Shown: positions 33,801-42,019 of the stretch, in pieces
Layout of the letters: each line of letters begins with the position of its first letter
How positions within the stretch are numbered: position 1 is the first letter of the stretch
NCBI RefSeq assembly: GCF_963576615.1
Contig: NC_088717.1
Coordinates: 17,904,108 to 17,968,107, forward strand
Reading direction: 5' to 3'
Source of the DNA: Watersipora subatra
Lineage: Eukaryota > Bryozoa > Gymnolaemata > Cheilostomatida > Watersiporidae
DNA: 64,000 bases
Program-made: the position numbers and the translations under genes
Notes under the pieces: model-generated
Database searches by the model: none
Told to the model about the DNA's origin: nothing
Seen by the model: the letters and a program-made list of their open reading frames with translations, nothing else

Positions 33801-33818
33801 CAATCGTATGTTACCCAT
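18627..33818 (-). CDS. Methuselah/secretin-like seven-transmembrane receptor, complete 10-exon gene
   Basis: Exons (minus): 33818-33554, 33027-32944, 32825-32573, 30102-29843, 29157-28999, 28437-28161, 26198-25944, 23741-23646, 21284-20372, 19613-18627. All junctions are GT/AG and all phases agree. The total is 3549 nt, predicting 1182 residues. Residues 1-18 look like a signal peptide. The ~850-residue ectodomain is Cys-rich. It has CC-type knots (CKYYEECCYDP, CDQRCHYFGDCCLDA) resembling somatomedin-B-like folds. The motif Y-x-N-x-[YF]-C-x-x-C occurs four times: YSNMYCAICNG, YKNVFCQICW, YKNIYCASCNG and YRNSYCAICN. The last exon holds seven hydrophobic helices from about residue 877. No GPS cleavage motif was seen before TM1. 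This architecture is known from spiralian orphan receptors related to Methuselah. The ligand is unknown; the role is presumably cell-surface signalling through G proteins. Confidence 0.88.
19930..20300. repeat. 12-bp degenerate tandem repeat (TTCACACCTGTG-like) in intron 9
   Basis: About 30 units of TTCACACTTGTG, TTCATACCTGTG and similar. On the sense (minus) strand each unit reads roughly GTGTGAACACAG, equal to four codons (such as V-N-T-x). It lies 60-70 bp downstream of the exon 9 donor and keeps the frame of exon 9 open. Confidence 0.88.
20372..21284 (-). CDS. Receptor exon 9, membrane-proximal ectodomain
   Basis: Residues 550-854. Module 4 comprises FCPCILGTTFISSCPDMFKG, then DCRKKPASF, then YRNSYCAICN. 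After it come a CCSKCKTDVSEQC cluster, a Thr-rich linker (TTTTTAAV) and a hydrophilic stem. Acceptor TTGTTTTAG|A, donor GTCCAG|GTAGGT, phase 0 into the 7TM exon. Without splicing the frame would stay open to 20120. Confidence 0.87.
21445..22232 (-). mobile_element. TTAA-flanked MITE, copy A (truncated, in receptor intron 8)
   Basis: Begins at TTAA 21445 with terminal repeat AGGTCTACTTGCAACAAAAT. It carries the same interior as copies B and C in the opposite orientation: GACTGATATCTCAAAACCTA, CATGATCAGATTACAA and TTCCGGTAGAACCCGAAGTG. The distal end stops near GCTTGTAAACATGATC without the outer ~120 bp of the second terminal repeat. Confidence 0.7.
22233..22385. repeat. Z/foldback-arm repeat fragment
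   Basis: ATTTAATCTTGAAATATCCT AGCAGTCAGATCACCTAAAA and the following AAATGATGAAAAAAATAC...CTTTCTGATAGAATC correspond to 3925-4040 and 46790-46890. It abuts the truncated end of MITE copy A. Confidence 0.6.
22415..23645 (-). repeat. 49-bp tandem array, about 25 copies, starting at the exon 8 splice donor
   Basis: On the gene's sense strand each unit reads GTAAGTATTATGACTCATAT C, followed by (T/C)ACTAGTAGTAGTAACTACC and AGTGACTA. The first unit begins exactly at the functional donor GT of exon 8 (23645). About 23 of 25 units keep GTAAGT intact; exceptions include GTAAATATT near 23445 and GCAAGTATT near 23540. Units differ by scattered substitutions and 3-bp length changes in the ACTACT tract. 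Confidence 0.95.
23646..23741 (-). CDS. Receptor exon 8 with module motif YKNIYCASCNG
   Basis: Residues 518-550, only 96 bp; too short to stand out as an open frame but fixed by the module motif and phase. Acceptor ATCTTTAG|GT, donor GTTAC|GTAAGTATT. The donor GT is the first base of the 49-bp tandem array that fills half of intron 8. Confidence 0.86.
24061..24690. repeat. Imperfect tandem duplication of about 320 bp in intron 7
   Basis: The blocks at 24061-24365 and 24385-24685 share TTCATTAAATGT, CTTGATCT(T/C)AC, CAGTGATTTTGCTATTAATG A, TTCAGTAGCATCA(T/C)GTGT and a terminal AATC(A/G)ATTG. Divergence is substantial, so the duplication is old. Confidence 0.65.
24700..25930. other. Remainder of receptor intron 7; nothing else seen
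   Basis: AT-rich, with short near-repeats around 25560-25690 (ACTTGCTACT.GATGTCAA). No coding segment was recognised. Confidence 0.45.
25944..26198 (-). CDS. Receptor exon 7 with second CC knot
   Basis: Residues 433-518. Begins RCDQRCHYFGDCCLDAPPLP and later has DSCPDNMTETASFC, the first half of module 3. Acceptor TACAATAG|GT, donor CTAAC|GTAAGA. Splits a Thr codon (AC|G) with exon 8. Confidence 0.87.
26690..26860 (-). repeat. tRNA-derived SINE-like element (second family)
   Basis: The minus strand has an A-box-like AGTAGTGGTTACTCTGG, a B-box-like AGTTTGAACCCAGC, and a body that includes AGGTAGGCAATGGTAACCCA CC. Located in receptor intron 6. The body differs from the SINE at 4620/30355/57470. 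Confidence 0.55.
27703..27951 (-). other. Possible alternative terminal exon in receptor intron 6
   Basis: After an acceptor-like TTGGTTATAG|G on the sense strand, an 82-codon frame stays open (LAKIYWSRLLDLQTASCF... to LLTEPIN stop). Its phase is exactly what the exon 6 donor needs (AG|G). Use of it would yield a secreted, truncated ectodomain. No AATAAA is close downstream and no family resemblance was seen, so chance is a real alternative. Confidence 0.2.
28161..28437 (-). CDS. Receptor exon 6, Cys-rich
   Basis: Residues 341-433. Contains SILCQSNYSRICGEFIVYP, EEGECSLPGCGEG and KCAKVDSYAYNPE, ending CENGVEFKNC plus two bases of an Arg codon. Acceptor ATGAACAG|GT, donor CTGCAG|GTAGTT. A modified copy of the module core (QSNYSRICG) is present without the second Cys of the C-x-x-C pair. 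Confidence 0.84.
28741..29015 (-). repeat. 40-bp tandem repeat, about 7 copies, duplicating the exon 5/intron 5 boundary
   Basis: On the sense strand the unit reads CCCTTAGTATATGACAAAG|GTGAGTGCTAGCAGAACACTA. The first copy is the real boundary CCCCTGGTATATGAAAGAG|GTGAGTGCTAGC, that is, the last coding bases of exon 5 plus its donor. Later copies keep AAAG|GTGAGT (3 copies), carry an insertion giving GTACATGTAAGT (1) or have lost the GT (AAAGTTGAG, 2). Confidence 0.93.
28999..29157 (-). CDS. Receptor exon 5, whose 3' end seeds a tandem array
   Basis: Residues 288-340 (TLLLRAQPISWRLPN... to LNTLPLVYER). Acceptor CTTTCAG|GA; donor AAAGAG|GTGAGTGC, one of the strongest in the gene. The last ~20 exonic bases plus the donor are repeated downstream in intron 5 (see the 40-bp repeat). 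The G|GT junction codon gives Gly with exon 6. Confidence 0.85.
29843..30102 (-). CDS. Receptor exon 4 with module motif YKNVFCQICW
   Basis: Residues 201-288. Contains a full module: REGCGNYITHCPDDYP, then KDLCDKG, then SYKNVFCQICWKN. Acceptor CCTTCAG|GT, donor CAGTAG|GTGAGC. N-glycosylation sequons (NYT-like and NSS) are present. It follows the largest intron (2470 bp), which holds the hAT copy and a SINE. Confidence 0.85.
30240..30320. repeat. AT-rich simple repeat (ATATAT)
   Basis: TATATATATGAATATATATATAAATATATA-type low-complexity sequence. A second pure (TA)n run lies at 30773-30812. Confidence 0.85.
30355..30520 (-). repeat. tRNA-derived SINE, copy 2 (receptor intron 3)
   Basis: The minus strand reads GCTCGTGTGGCTTAATTAGT (A box) and later GAGGTTCTGAGATCAAATCT (B box). 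It is followed by a tail with ATAATAGCTATTATAGCCGG AC, then ACTTTGAGAAATATA. The tail pairs with the copy at 57470-57660 (CCGGAAAACGGACAG...CTTTGAGAAATG). Confidence 0.7.
31282..31375. repeat. Palindromic repeat
   Basis: TTGACCTATAGGGTCAATAA is repeated twice, flanking ACTAGCAACACTGACAGTGT TGCTAGT. The whole is a near-perfect inverted repeat with a second direct half. Confidence 0.8.
31502..32259. mobile_element. hAT-like non-autonomous element in receptor intron 3
   Basis: Left end TCCAAGGGTCGGCAAC and right end GTTGCCGACCCTG are inverted, the widespread hAT-type CAGGGTCGGCAAC terminus. GGAGCCGCATGCGGCTCTTT, CGGCTCCC and (right) TTGTGGCTCCCAC, ATGGCTCTTTG form sub-terminal GGCTC repeats. 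It is flanked by CACTAGAG (31494-31501) and CACTAGAC (32260-32267), an 8-bp target duplication with one mismatch. The interior has no transposase domain that I recognise. Confidence 0.8.
32573..32825 (-). CDS. Receptor exon 3 with module motif YSNMYCAICNG
   Basis: Residues 117-201. Begins LSISRWPVTGTYTGITYSNM and completes module 1. The acceptor is TTTTTAG|AC and the donor CAAAG|GTGGGC. The junction codon AG|G (Arg) joins to exon 4 in phase. The donor is weaker than the consensus at +4 and +5. Confidence 0.82.
32944..33027 (-). CDS. Receptor exon 2
   Basis: Residues 89-116, containing VVNSCPQETEEEVSRLCALE, the S-C-P...C half of the first ectodomain module. The acceptor is TTTGTAG|GG and the donor CATG|GTAGTT. 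Phases match exon 1 (G|GG) and exon 3 (G|AC). Confidence 0.82.
33554..33818 (-). CDS. Receptor exon 1: signal peptide and first Cys knot
   Basis: Residues 1-88. The ATG at 33818 is directly preceded by a good acceptor (TTCTCACAG), so a 5'-UTR intron is likely and the true first exon would lie further right. The hydrophobic start MGNIRLVLLVNLLQISW is a signal peptide. C46, C57, C63 and C64 form the C..C-x5-CC pattern. The donor reads CAAG|GTAATA and leaves phase 1. Confidence 0.82.
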
Positions 33819-33849
33819 CTGTGAGAACCAGGAGTTATATGATCAGCAA

Positions 33850-34080
33850 CTTTCTGTAATAGTCATTAAATGTTTCCACCAATAATATAATTCAACAACA
33901 ACAATTCAAAGTATCTTATGGCTACTAAAGGAATGCAAAAAGTATGTTCCTTGTGCATAGGAAACATCTGGGTTAACTGTAATAACACTATGAAGCCTAC
34001 TCTTGTATACACAAGCAGGTCTCCCGATCCTAGACTGCTAACAATTGTCCATCAGCTGTGAAAGCACTTAGGAGAGCGCA
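33850..34080. other. Sequence upstream of the receptor start codon
   Basis: Expected to hold the end of a 5'-UTR intron and perhaps the promoter. No TATA box or first exon could be fixed. The dispersed repeat X starts at about 34080, leaving little unique sequence. Confidence 0.3.
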
Positions 34081-35079
34081 ACTCCTTTTAAACTCAGTAT
34101 CATTATGAAGCTTCAAACTTCAAAATGTGAGCTTCAAAAGTTTCAAAGCTTTAACCAATCAGAGTAATTTTTTTCTCCCTTTTCTAAAGGACCGTTGTTT
34201 CAGAAGTAACTGAAGAAACATATTGATTACAGTATATCGAGTTTGATAGAATTATATATGAGCTGAAACCAAAAATAGTTTTGCTGAAAAACTCTTGTTG
34301 CTGACAACAAGCTTTCTCGCTTTGTCTATTTTTAAAACTTTTTCACCAAGAAGTTTCATCAAGGTGCTATAAAAAACTTATGTTCTGTCAGCAGACATTT
34401 TTCATCTCTCAGTTGATTAAAACTTGAGATATTTTTCGCAATATCTCAAGAATTAATAGAGCAAACAGTTTGAGACTTTTAAATTATACTGTTAAAATAT
34501 TCCAAGAAATAGAGTCGGTAAAATATCCTAATCCCTCATGAAACGGAAGTGCGAAAAAACAAATGAAAGCTAAGCAGCAGAATTTACTCGAGTGCAGGAT
34601 CAGGTGAAAAAAACAACTACTCAACTCTTTTTGGCCTCAAACTTCAAAGTGTTAGCGAGGAGATATCATGTTCTCCATATGTGTTTAGGTGTTTACTGTA
34701 TCTGCAGGAGCAACCGATAGTGTAGTTCATCATATCATCATATATGATGATATGATGAACTATATCATATATCATCATATATGATGATATATCGTATATC
34801 ATCATATATCATAAGTTCATCATATCAGCAAATAGTAAACATCTGTTTGAGGTTACAGTAGACGTTTAATATATCTCCATGGAGACACTGTAGGTGTAAA
34901 ATTACATGTTTACTGTATCTTCATAAACAACCCCTTGCTGTGAGACTAGCCGTTTACTGCTAGTCTCACAGCCCCTGCTGTGAGACTAGCCGTTTACTTT
35001 ATCTGCAGGAGCAACCTATAGTGTTAGACTAGATGTTAATTGTAATGGCATGTAATCTGTTGGAGATTATAGTATGTAT
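34080..35079. repeat. Dispersed repeat X, copy 2, left part
   Basis: Matches 2560-3350 (see copy 1). It contains one, not four, of the 54-bp units. It is split on the right by MITE copy B (35080-35993) and then by the gypsy element. The remaining parts are 35994-36085 and 40689-41270. Confidence 0.75.
34725..34820. repeat. AT-rich palindrome (ATCATATATGATGATATG)
   Basis: Alternating CATCATATATGATGATAT units, each self-complementary, forming a ~90-bp potential cruciform. It is absent from the corresponding place in repeat X copy 1 (near 3295). A further hairpin, GTGAGACTAGC...GCTAGTCTCAC, follows at 34941-34971. Confidence 0.8.
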
Positions 35080-35993
35080 TTAAAGATTGTTTGCAACATA
35101 ATTCCCATTACAGTTATTTGGTATCAAAAGGTTCACCATGTTTTACTCTGCTGTGTTGTAAGTGCAAAATATATGGATATGTGATTACAAGCTCTTAAAA
35201 GCTAAAAAAAATGAACATTTAATCGCCGCCATCACAAAAAAGTCGTAGTTTGGAATCTCTTTATTTCGATGACATACTTAAACATTGTGGTTATTGTTTT
35301 GACAAATGATGCTATCATGTAAAATTAAAGGCCAATAAAAGACTTAATATAAAACGTCTCGTAGCACTAGTTTATGGCAAACACCGGGTTCTACCGGAAA
35401 GCCAGTATCAAATATAGATGCTACTACTTTACAGTTTCGTTTTAGTCTGGTCTAATCATCTAGTTGTAATTTGATCATGTGACCCATACTTTCTGCCAAA
35501 TGACGCGAACAAGTTCTGCAGCATTTTCGACTATCACAGGTGACCAACAGGCCCGTCATGTTTACCAAAGGATGATATGCACTTCTTTGAGCTAAGATTA
35601 AAAAATTAAACACGTTTTTATGGTAGGTTTTGAGATATCAGTGCTCAAAGTGACAGCATTACAATGACAATGAAATGGACGCTTAAGAACAATAGACTTG
35701 GTTTTATTGAAAGCGTGAAGTATATTTGTGAAAATGTTTCAATGATTGAGGTTGCTTGAAAGTGTAAACAGAAATCATCGTGTTCAACTACGTCCCATTT
35801 GAGCCGTTTTAGAAAGGGATTCCAATCGACATCGTTTTTGTGACGGCTGCAATTAACTGTTCGTTTTTGAACTTTTAGGAGCTTTTAATCACATATCCAC
35901 ATATTTTGCACCTACAGCACAGCAAAGTAGGACATGGCGAACCTTTGATACCAAATAACTTTAATGTGACTTTTGTTGCAAGTCAACCTTTAA
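35080..35993 (+). mobile_element. TTAA-flanked MITE, copy B (full length)
   Basis: TTAA at 35080-35083 and 35990-35993 flank terminal repeats AGATTGTTTGCAACATAATT and GACTTTTGTTGCAAGTCAAC C. Terminal inverted repeats extend ~190 bp (GTTATTTGGTATCAAAAGG/CCTTTGATACCAAATAAC, and the CCACATATTTTGCACCTAC region). The interior is non-coding and shared with copies A and C. TTAA target choice is typical of piggyBac-type insertion, but the ends do not start with the usual CCC. Confidence 0.8.
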
Positions 35994-36080
35994 TATATTT
36001 CCATGTTGACACTATTAGTGTGAAATTAGATGTTTGCTGTATTATCATATGAAACCCCTTGCTATGAAAGCATATGGACT

Positions 36081-36085
36081 GTAAC
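36081..36085. other. Target-site duplication GTAAC, left of the gypsy element
   Basis: GTAAC at 36081-36085 is matched by GTAAC at 40689-40693. The uninterrupted site in repeat X copy 1 reads TTTACTGTAACTGCAAG near 3440, showing one copy. Confidence 0.9.
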
Positions 36086-36274
36086 TGTTGCATTGTATTG
36101 TCACCAGAAATATTGTATTGCAGAGGACACAGCTATCTGCTGAGCTGCCGATAGAGCTGCCGACAGTTAAAAGGAACTGACTTAGTTAGTAAGCCCATAG
36201 CTATAGGTCATTAGACAATTATGCAATTATAGCACAACTAAAAGAAAGCGTGATTGCACAGCTAATATGTAACA
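36086..36274 (-). repeat. Gypsy 3' LTR (189 bp)
   Basis: Plus strand begins TGTTGCATTGTATTGTCACC and ends GCTAATATGTAACA. Relative to the other LTR it has a longer middle (CTGCTGAGCTGCCGATAGAG). Confidence 0.92.
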
Positions 36275-36317
36275 CACGTTCCTCACTATTCTGAGTTTAG
36301 GGTTAGTCATGACCTTG

Positions 36318-39300
36318 CTAGAACTTAGAACTGTCAAAGTAATCAGGTCCTCTTCTCTTACGAGTAGGATATCTAGGACTTTGTACCGGTCTCTCATCAG
36401 GTACAGATTGGGCAGGTTGGATATTAAGATCGTTTGAAGCTGTGATGATATTGTCATTGGTCGATGTATCATTAACTTGAAGTCTAGCTTGTAGCTGATT
36501 GGCATGTCGTCTCCATACACCACAGTCTGTTTGCACAGCATACAGTATGTTACCCAGCTTGTTAATCATCGTTCCAGGTATCCACTTTGGTCCGGAACTA
36601 TAGTTCCTTGCATAAACCGAAGAGTCTATTTCATACCGTGATGATGTAGAAGATGCTTGACCTGGTGAAAGAGTTTTCTTGTTCGGAATTGGTTTTAGCA
36701 AGGTCAGAGTATTTCTTGGTGGTCGTCCATGTAGAACTGCAGCAGGTGATTTCCAGTTCAAAGAGGGATGAGGCAAACATCTGTATGTGGCTAAAACAGT
36801 TGTAGGGCAGTCTTCACTTTCTCTCCTTCTGCACAATTCTTCTCTACAGACTGCTTAAGAGTTTGGACAAACCTCTCTGCTTCTCCATTTGATGCAGGAT
36901 GGAATGCTGGTGATTTTATATGTTTAATGCCATGCATGGTGCAGAACTGGTCAAATTCATTTGACACAAATTATGGGCCGTTATCCGTAACAATAGTCCG
37001 AGGAAGACCTTCATGTACAAAGATCTGTTGTAGGACATCAATTGTGTCCTTAGAAGTAGTTTTTCCTACATCTAGCATAGCAACGTATGGATATCGGGAA
37101 TGTGCATCCACACAAACCAACCACATCTGACTTTTACAAGGTCCTGCATAATCCAAATGAATTCGTTCTCATGGTAGTTGGGTGGACGGCCAACTTTGGT
37201 AAGTCTTGGCTGGGTCATTAGCACAGATTTGGCAGGGTTCACAAGCTTTGATTAGCTGTTCTATGTCTGCATTGATGCTAGGCCACCATGTGTATCGACG
37301 AGCAAGCTGTTTTACTCTTTCTACACCCCAGTGTGATGTATGCAGCAAGTCTAACACTTTACTCCTCAGAGCCTGTGGAATGACAACTCTGGTAGTGTCA
37401 TAACACTGCAAAAGCACAGCCTCCCCATGAACAAAAAGAGACTCCCTCATATTCCAATATGGCTGAAAATGTTCATAGCTTGCTTTAAGCTAATTGGGGC
37501 AAAGGCCATTCCGTATCCACTCTTTCACGATCTGTAGTGAAGTGTCTTTCATGGTTTCTCGTTTAACAGCCTCATCATCAAGGGAACCATGATCGAGCTC
37601 CTCCTGTATAGTGTGTGAGACCTCAATGCTTTCCTTCTCTTTATCATGGTCAAACTTTGGGTCTGCTCCTATAGGTAGCCTGAACAAGTAGGTTTGTACC
37701 TGATGTCATACTGATAAGCCATCAGTGTGAGGGCCCATCTCTGTAGTCGCTGAGCTATTAAAACGGGAACATTCTTTTCTTGTGAAAACATGGCAACCAG
37801 GGATTTATGATCAGTAATGAGCGTAAAACGTCTCCGATATAGATGCTGTCTAAACTTAGTCACTCCATAGATGATAGAAAGCACTTCTTTCTCTATATGT
37901 GAGTAATTCTTTTGATGCACGCTTAATGTCTTTGATGCATGTGCTAGTGGTCTTTCAGCTCCATTTTCCTTTTGTAGGAATACTGCCCCAATTTCATAGT
38001 TAGATGCGTCTGTTGCTAGAACCAGCGGTTTACTCTGGTCAAATTGGGAAGTTTAGTAGCTTTAATGACACTTTCTTTAAGAACATGGAAGGCCTTCTCA
38101 TACTCATCAATTCAGTCAAACTCGACATTTTTGCGAAGAAACTTGTAGAGGGCGTGGGGCTGCTTTGCTAGACAGGTCAGCAATGTATGAGCCATAGTAG
38201 TTGATCTTGCCCAAAAATGCCTGTAGGTGTTGTAAGTTGTGTGGTTGTGAAAGCTGTTCAATAGCCTCTATTACAGAGGTCGAGAGAGTCTTGCCGTTCT
38301 TGTCTGTTATGTGACCTAGGTATTCGACAGCATTCTTAAAGAAGTTACATTTCTCTCTCTGTATGCGGAGCCCGTACTCCTGTAGTCTAGCTAAGAGTTT
38401 GTCGAGATTAGACCAGTGCTCACTCTCACTGCTATCAGTGACAATCAGATCATCCAAGTATGCTATAACTCTAGGTAAGTCAGCAATCATTGAGTTCATG
38501 CATCGCTGAAACTGTGCAGGGCTTGATGCCAATCCAAAACATCCTGTTGTAGCAAAACAAACCACATTGAGTGCTGATGACACACAACTTCTTTGCATTA
38601 TGATCTAACTCTAGTTGCAAGTAGGCATCTGCCAGGTCTATCTTAAAAAAGTGTACCCCGCCTCTTTACTTCTCTAGCAACTCTTCAAGGCTTGGTAATG
38701 GGTGTTGATCAATCGATATTTGTTGGTTCAACATCTTGAAATCACCACATATACGCACTCATCCATTTGGTTTGGAAACTGCTACTATTGGAGCAGCATA
38801 ATCACTAAAGTCCACATTTTCCAGAATACCAGCTTCAACTAATCAATCTAGCTCTTCTTTTACAGCTTGGCATCTAGAGAATACTACACAAGGTTTAAAA
38901 AAGCTTGATGTGCTTCCTGGTTTCAAGCGTACTGATACTTTTAGCTTTTTACATCGACCAAGACCTTCCTTAAAGACATCAGAGTACTTAGAAGAGAGTG
39001 CAGCGATTTTGTCACTTAATCCATTAAGGTTACTTCCTGTGACGGTACAGGTAACATCACAACTACCCTGTGTCAATTTAGCCAGTCCTTGCTGCGAGAG
39101 ACCAAATTTGTCACTCCAATCTAGACCAAAAAAGTTTGAACATTGTGTTGTGTTTACAAGAAGTTTGAGATTTTGTTTTTCCACATCCCCTACCTTCACA
39201 CTAACTGATCATTGTCCTTTAATCTGTAACTCACTCTGCCCATATGCTTTAAGATGGGTACTGACAGGTAAAAAGGGGAGGGGTGATCCAAGACTTTGGT

Positions 39301-40453
39301 AGCCTTGCAAATCAACTATAGAGCAAGTAGCCCCTGTGTTCCATTGAAACATTGCATCATGACCATTGACAACAGTTTTGATTTAAACCTTTCTATTGAC
39401 TCGTTGGAAAAGATTATTTGAAACTGCATGTACTGAATGATAAGGTTCACTTGCATCAGTGAGCACACTTAACACAGAGTTTACAACTGTCCTAGCAGAC
39501 TGTTCTGTCTGACTTTGTGCTGCTGTCTTAGCTGTAACAGACAGCCTCAATGTGACCTTTGACCTCACATTTCCTGCAGACAAATGCTCTGCAGGGACAA
39601 TTTTTTCTGTCATGTTTAATGTAACAGCTAGGGCAAGACTTCAACATACCTGTGTTCTGTACATTAGCTTGTTGCTTTCCCTCGGTTCGTTGACCTCGGC
39701 GTGATCTTTGCTTGTACTGACCTGACATTTTGTTTACTGTGTCTTTAATAACTGGAGAAGTTGTCTTCCCCTTGATAATTTTATTGGTCTCTGTTGTCTT
39801 GATGAATGCTGCAGCCTTCTTAAGAACATTATTAAGAGAGGGATTAGCATCAAGTAGACACTGGCGACGTACATCAGCATGTGGCGCCTCTTTAATGATT
39901 ATGTCACGAATTTGTTCGTCAACATAATTAGTGCCACAGCCTGCGTTTTTGCATGTGAAAGCACGGTGCCGTGCAAGTCCACGCAGCTCTGCAGACCAAT
40001 CAGCATAGGACTGACCAGTCTTCATCTTACATTGAAAAAATTCAAATCTACCTGAACATGTATGATATCTGCCTTGTGTTCATTAAGTTTCTCCGACAAC
40101 TCAATAAATGACTTGCTTGTAATATCCTCTGCGCTAAATAAGTGTGACAACAAGTCGTATGTCTCAGCTCCTACCTAAGATAAAAAGCATACTTGTTTCT
40201 GACTGTCATCTACCACCCGATACACATTAAAGTGCTGATTAAAACGTTGAAAGTACTGGTTCCATTTTTCTTTACCCCTGTCGTATGCTTCAAACTCGAG
40301 TATGGCGACAGCTACTGGTGCTGAAACAGCACTATCACTCTTGGTAGCTTCAAACAAGGAGATAAACAGCTTCTGTAGATCAGCGTTTTGCTGTTGGAAT
40401 TGTTGTTGCTGTTTCTGCATAGCATCAATCAAAGCTTTTATGTTGGGATCCAT
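36318..40453 (-). pseudogene. Gypsy gag-pol, multiply interrupted
   Basis: Gag starts at the ATG at 40453, with a Gln-rich coil near its start. Gag pieces lie at 40175-40453 and 39528-40025; the latter ends in a Cys/His cluster (CPSCYIKHDRKNCPC, CRKCEVKGHIEAVC). A protease-like region lies at 38843-39370. Reverse transcriptase lies around 38116-38760, with the catalytic YLDD at 38451-38462. RNase H lies at 37669-37990 (HIEKEVLSIIYGV, LITDHKSL). Integrase has an HHCC zinc finger at 37169-37450 (HTSHWGVERVKQLARR...CEPCQIC) and a core with VDAHSRYP and TDNGP at about 36960-37156. A C-terminal domain reaches a stop at 36318. Frameshifts or stops separate these segments, so no intact polyprotein can be made. 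It resembles the invertebrate K02A2.6-like gypsy group. Confidence 0.9.
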
Positions 40454-40494
40454 AGCAAGACAATAGAAAAATGCTGGCTGTGAGTTCACAATGT

Positions 40495-40510
40495 TCGTTC
40501 CTGACACCAG
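40495..40510 (-). promoter_or_regulatory. Gypsy primer-binding site
   Basis: Two bases inside the 5' LTR the minus strand reads TGGTGTCAGGAACGAA. A TGG start (complement of the tRNA CCA end) just inside the LTR is the normal position. The tRNA species was not identified. Confidence 0.55.
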
Positions 40511-40511
40511 T

Positions 40512-40688
40512 TGTTGTATTGTATTGTCACCAGAAGTATTGTATTGCAGAAGACACAGCTAACAGGTAAGAAGCACATAAAAGGAACTGACTTAGTTAGT
40601 AAGCCCATAGCTATGGTTCATTAGACAATTATACAATTATAGCAGAACTAAAAGAAAGCGTGACTGCAAAGCTAATAATTATGTAACA
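40512..40688 (-). repeat. Gypsy 5' LTR (177 bp)
   Basis: Plus strand TGTTGTATTGTATTGTCACC to AATTATGTAACA. Followed by the GTAAC duplication at 40689-40693. Confidence 0.92.
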
Positions 40689-41270
40689 GTAACTGTAGGA
40701 AACAACCCTTGATAAGAGACTGAATGTTTACTGTATCTTTGTGCTGCTAGTTTCTTGTGACATCTGGTGAGTATAAATGTCTCCTAACTAATAAATATAC
40801 CAGCCAATCAAATAATGAGCTTATTAACTGTCAAACATCAGGTTCCTTTTGACTGTTAGCTGCACACAAAGATAACACAATGGATAATCCTCCCATCACC
40901 TTGATACGTGCACATACATGTGACAATTTCTGTGATTCAACGCTCATGAAAAAGCTCACACAGCTAAACATGTCTCTCAAAATTATGTTGATTATCGTAC
41001 TTGGGAGTAAATCAAAAACTAATAATACAATCAATCTGAAACTTGAAATTAACTAGTAAATATACAGCCAATCAAATAACGAGTTTATTAACTATCAAAA
41101 TTCAGGCTTCTATTGATTGTTAGTTAGTAACTAACGTTGTTAGGTAATACACCAAAATAACACAATAGATAATATTCTCATCACCTTGATATGTGCACAT
41201 ATACATGTGACAATCTCTGTGATTTTGCGCTCATAAAAAAACTAGCATAGCTAAACCCGTCTCTTGAAGT
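40689..41270. repeat. Dispersed repeat X, copy 2, right part
   Basis: Continues repeat X after the gypsy insertion. AGGAAACAACCCTTGATAAG, CATCTGGTGAGTATAAATGT and CCAGCCAATCAAATAATGAG match 3445-3590. The distal block (CACACAAAGATAACAC..ATGGATAAT) matches 4095-4130. It occurs twice here, near 40860 and again near 41150. Confidence 0.75.
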
Positions 41271-41279
41271 TCTCTGTCA

Positions 41280-42015
41280 AACATTTTGCTCAACAGTTTA
41301 AATTTCTCTCACATAATCGATGGTAACTATCTGAAGATGCCAATGCATACATGAGCTGCAGTTATTTACTCTTGAGAGCTACAGTTTTTCCTTCTAATAA
41401 ATTAGAAGCTATCCTGACGACAGCAATAGCTGACTGAGCTTCAGTAGCGGCACCTGACTTCTCTAAATGTGACATCTTTATCCATGCACATGTTTAATAG
41501 AAAACATCATGCCATTAGTTTAGAGTAAGCTGCATTTTGGAACTATTCCCAAATATTTACCCAAGCGGCCTACTGATACTTAACACAAGGTTGGTCCTTT
41601 TGCAAGTTCTCCCCCTCCCTGGCTCGTCAAATTTTTACCATTCATCATTAGCCAGTCGTCTTTAAAAAACTTAAATTACCAGCCAACTACATAGATAAAT
41701 TATAGACTTTATACAAAGTTTTCAAGTTTCATCTGAATAACAAGAGTCATGTGGTTAGCCTTAAAGATATCGCTTGCTCTCTTGCTACAATTAGGACAGA
41801 GAATAACACATAGTGGTACCTGTATGATATATAACTAGTACCCTGGTAGTCTAGTGTGTCGTGATAGATATCTGTTATTATACTACACACATTTTAGACG
41901 TATAAATTTTATTTTTGCCATGTAGACCTTAATTTGTGTTGTAGAAAAGAAGTTAAAAATCAATTTAAATTGACATTGATTGTGTGCACTCCATTTGAAT
42001 TAATGTCAAATTACC
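41280..42015. other. No gene seen
   Basis: AT-rich intergenic sequence with no recognisable feature. Confidence 0.45.
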
Positions 42016-42019
42016 GTAA

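Larger units (their letters stand above)
36086..40688 (-). mobile_element. Ty3/gypsy LTR retrotransposon, full length, decayed
   Basis: Bounded by two LTRs (36086-36274 and 40512-40688) and a 5-bp GTAAC duplication; 4603 bp. Transcription direction is minus. It holds gag, protease, reverse transcriptase, RNase H, then integrase, the gypsy order. Several stops and frameshifts interrupt the pol region. LTRs differ by an internal indel and scattered substitutions, so the insertion is not recent. It is inserted into dispersed repeat X. Confidence 0.95.

Noticed and set aside
36227..36541. Minus-strand 104-codon frame at the 3' end of the gypsy element
   Set aside because: Overlaps the integrase C-terminal frame in another register and shows no domain; a shadow frame.
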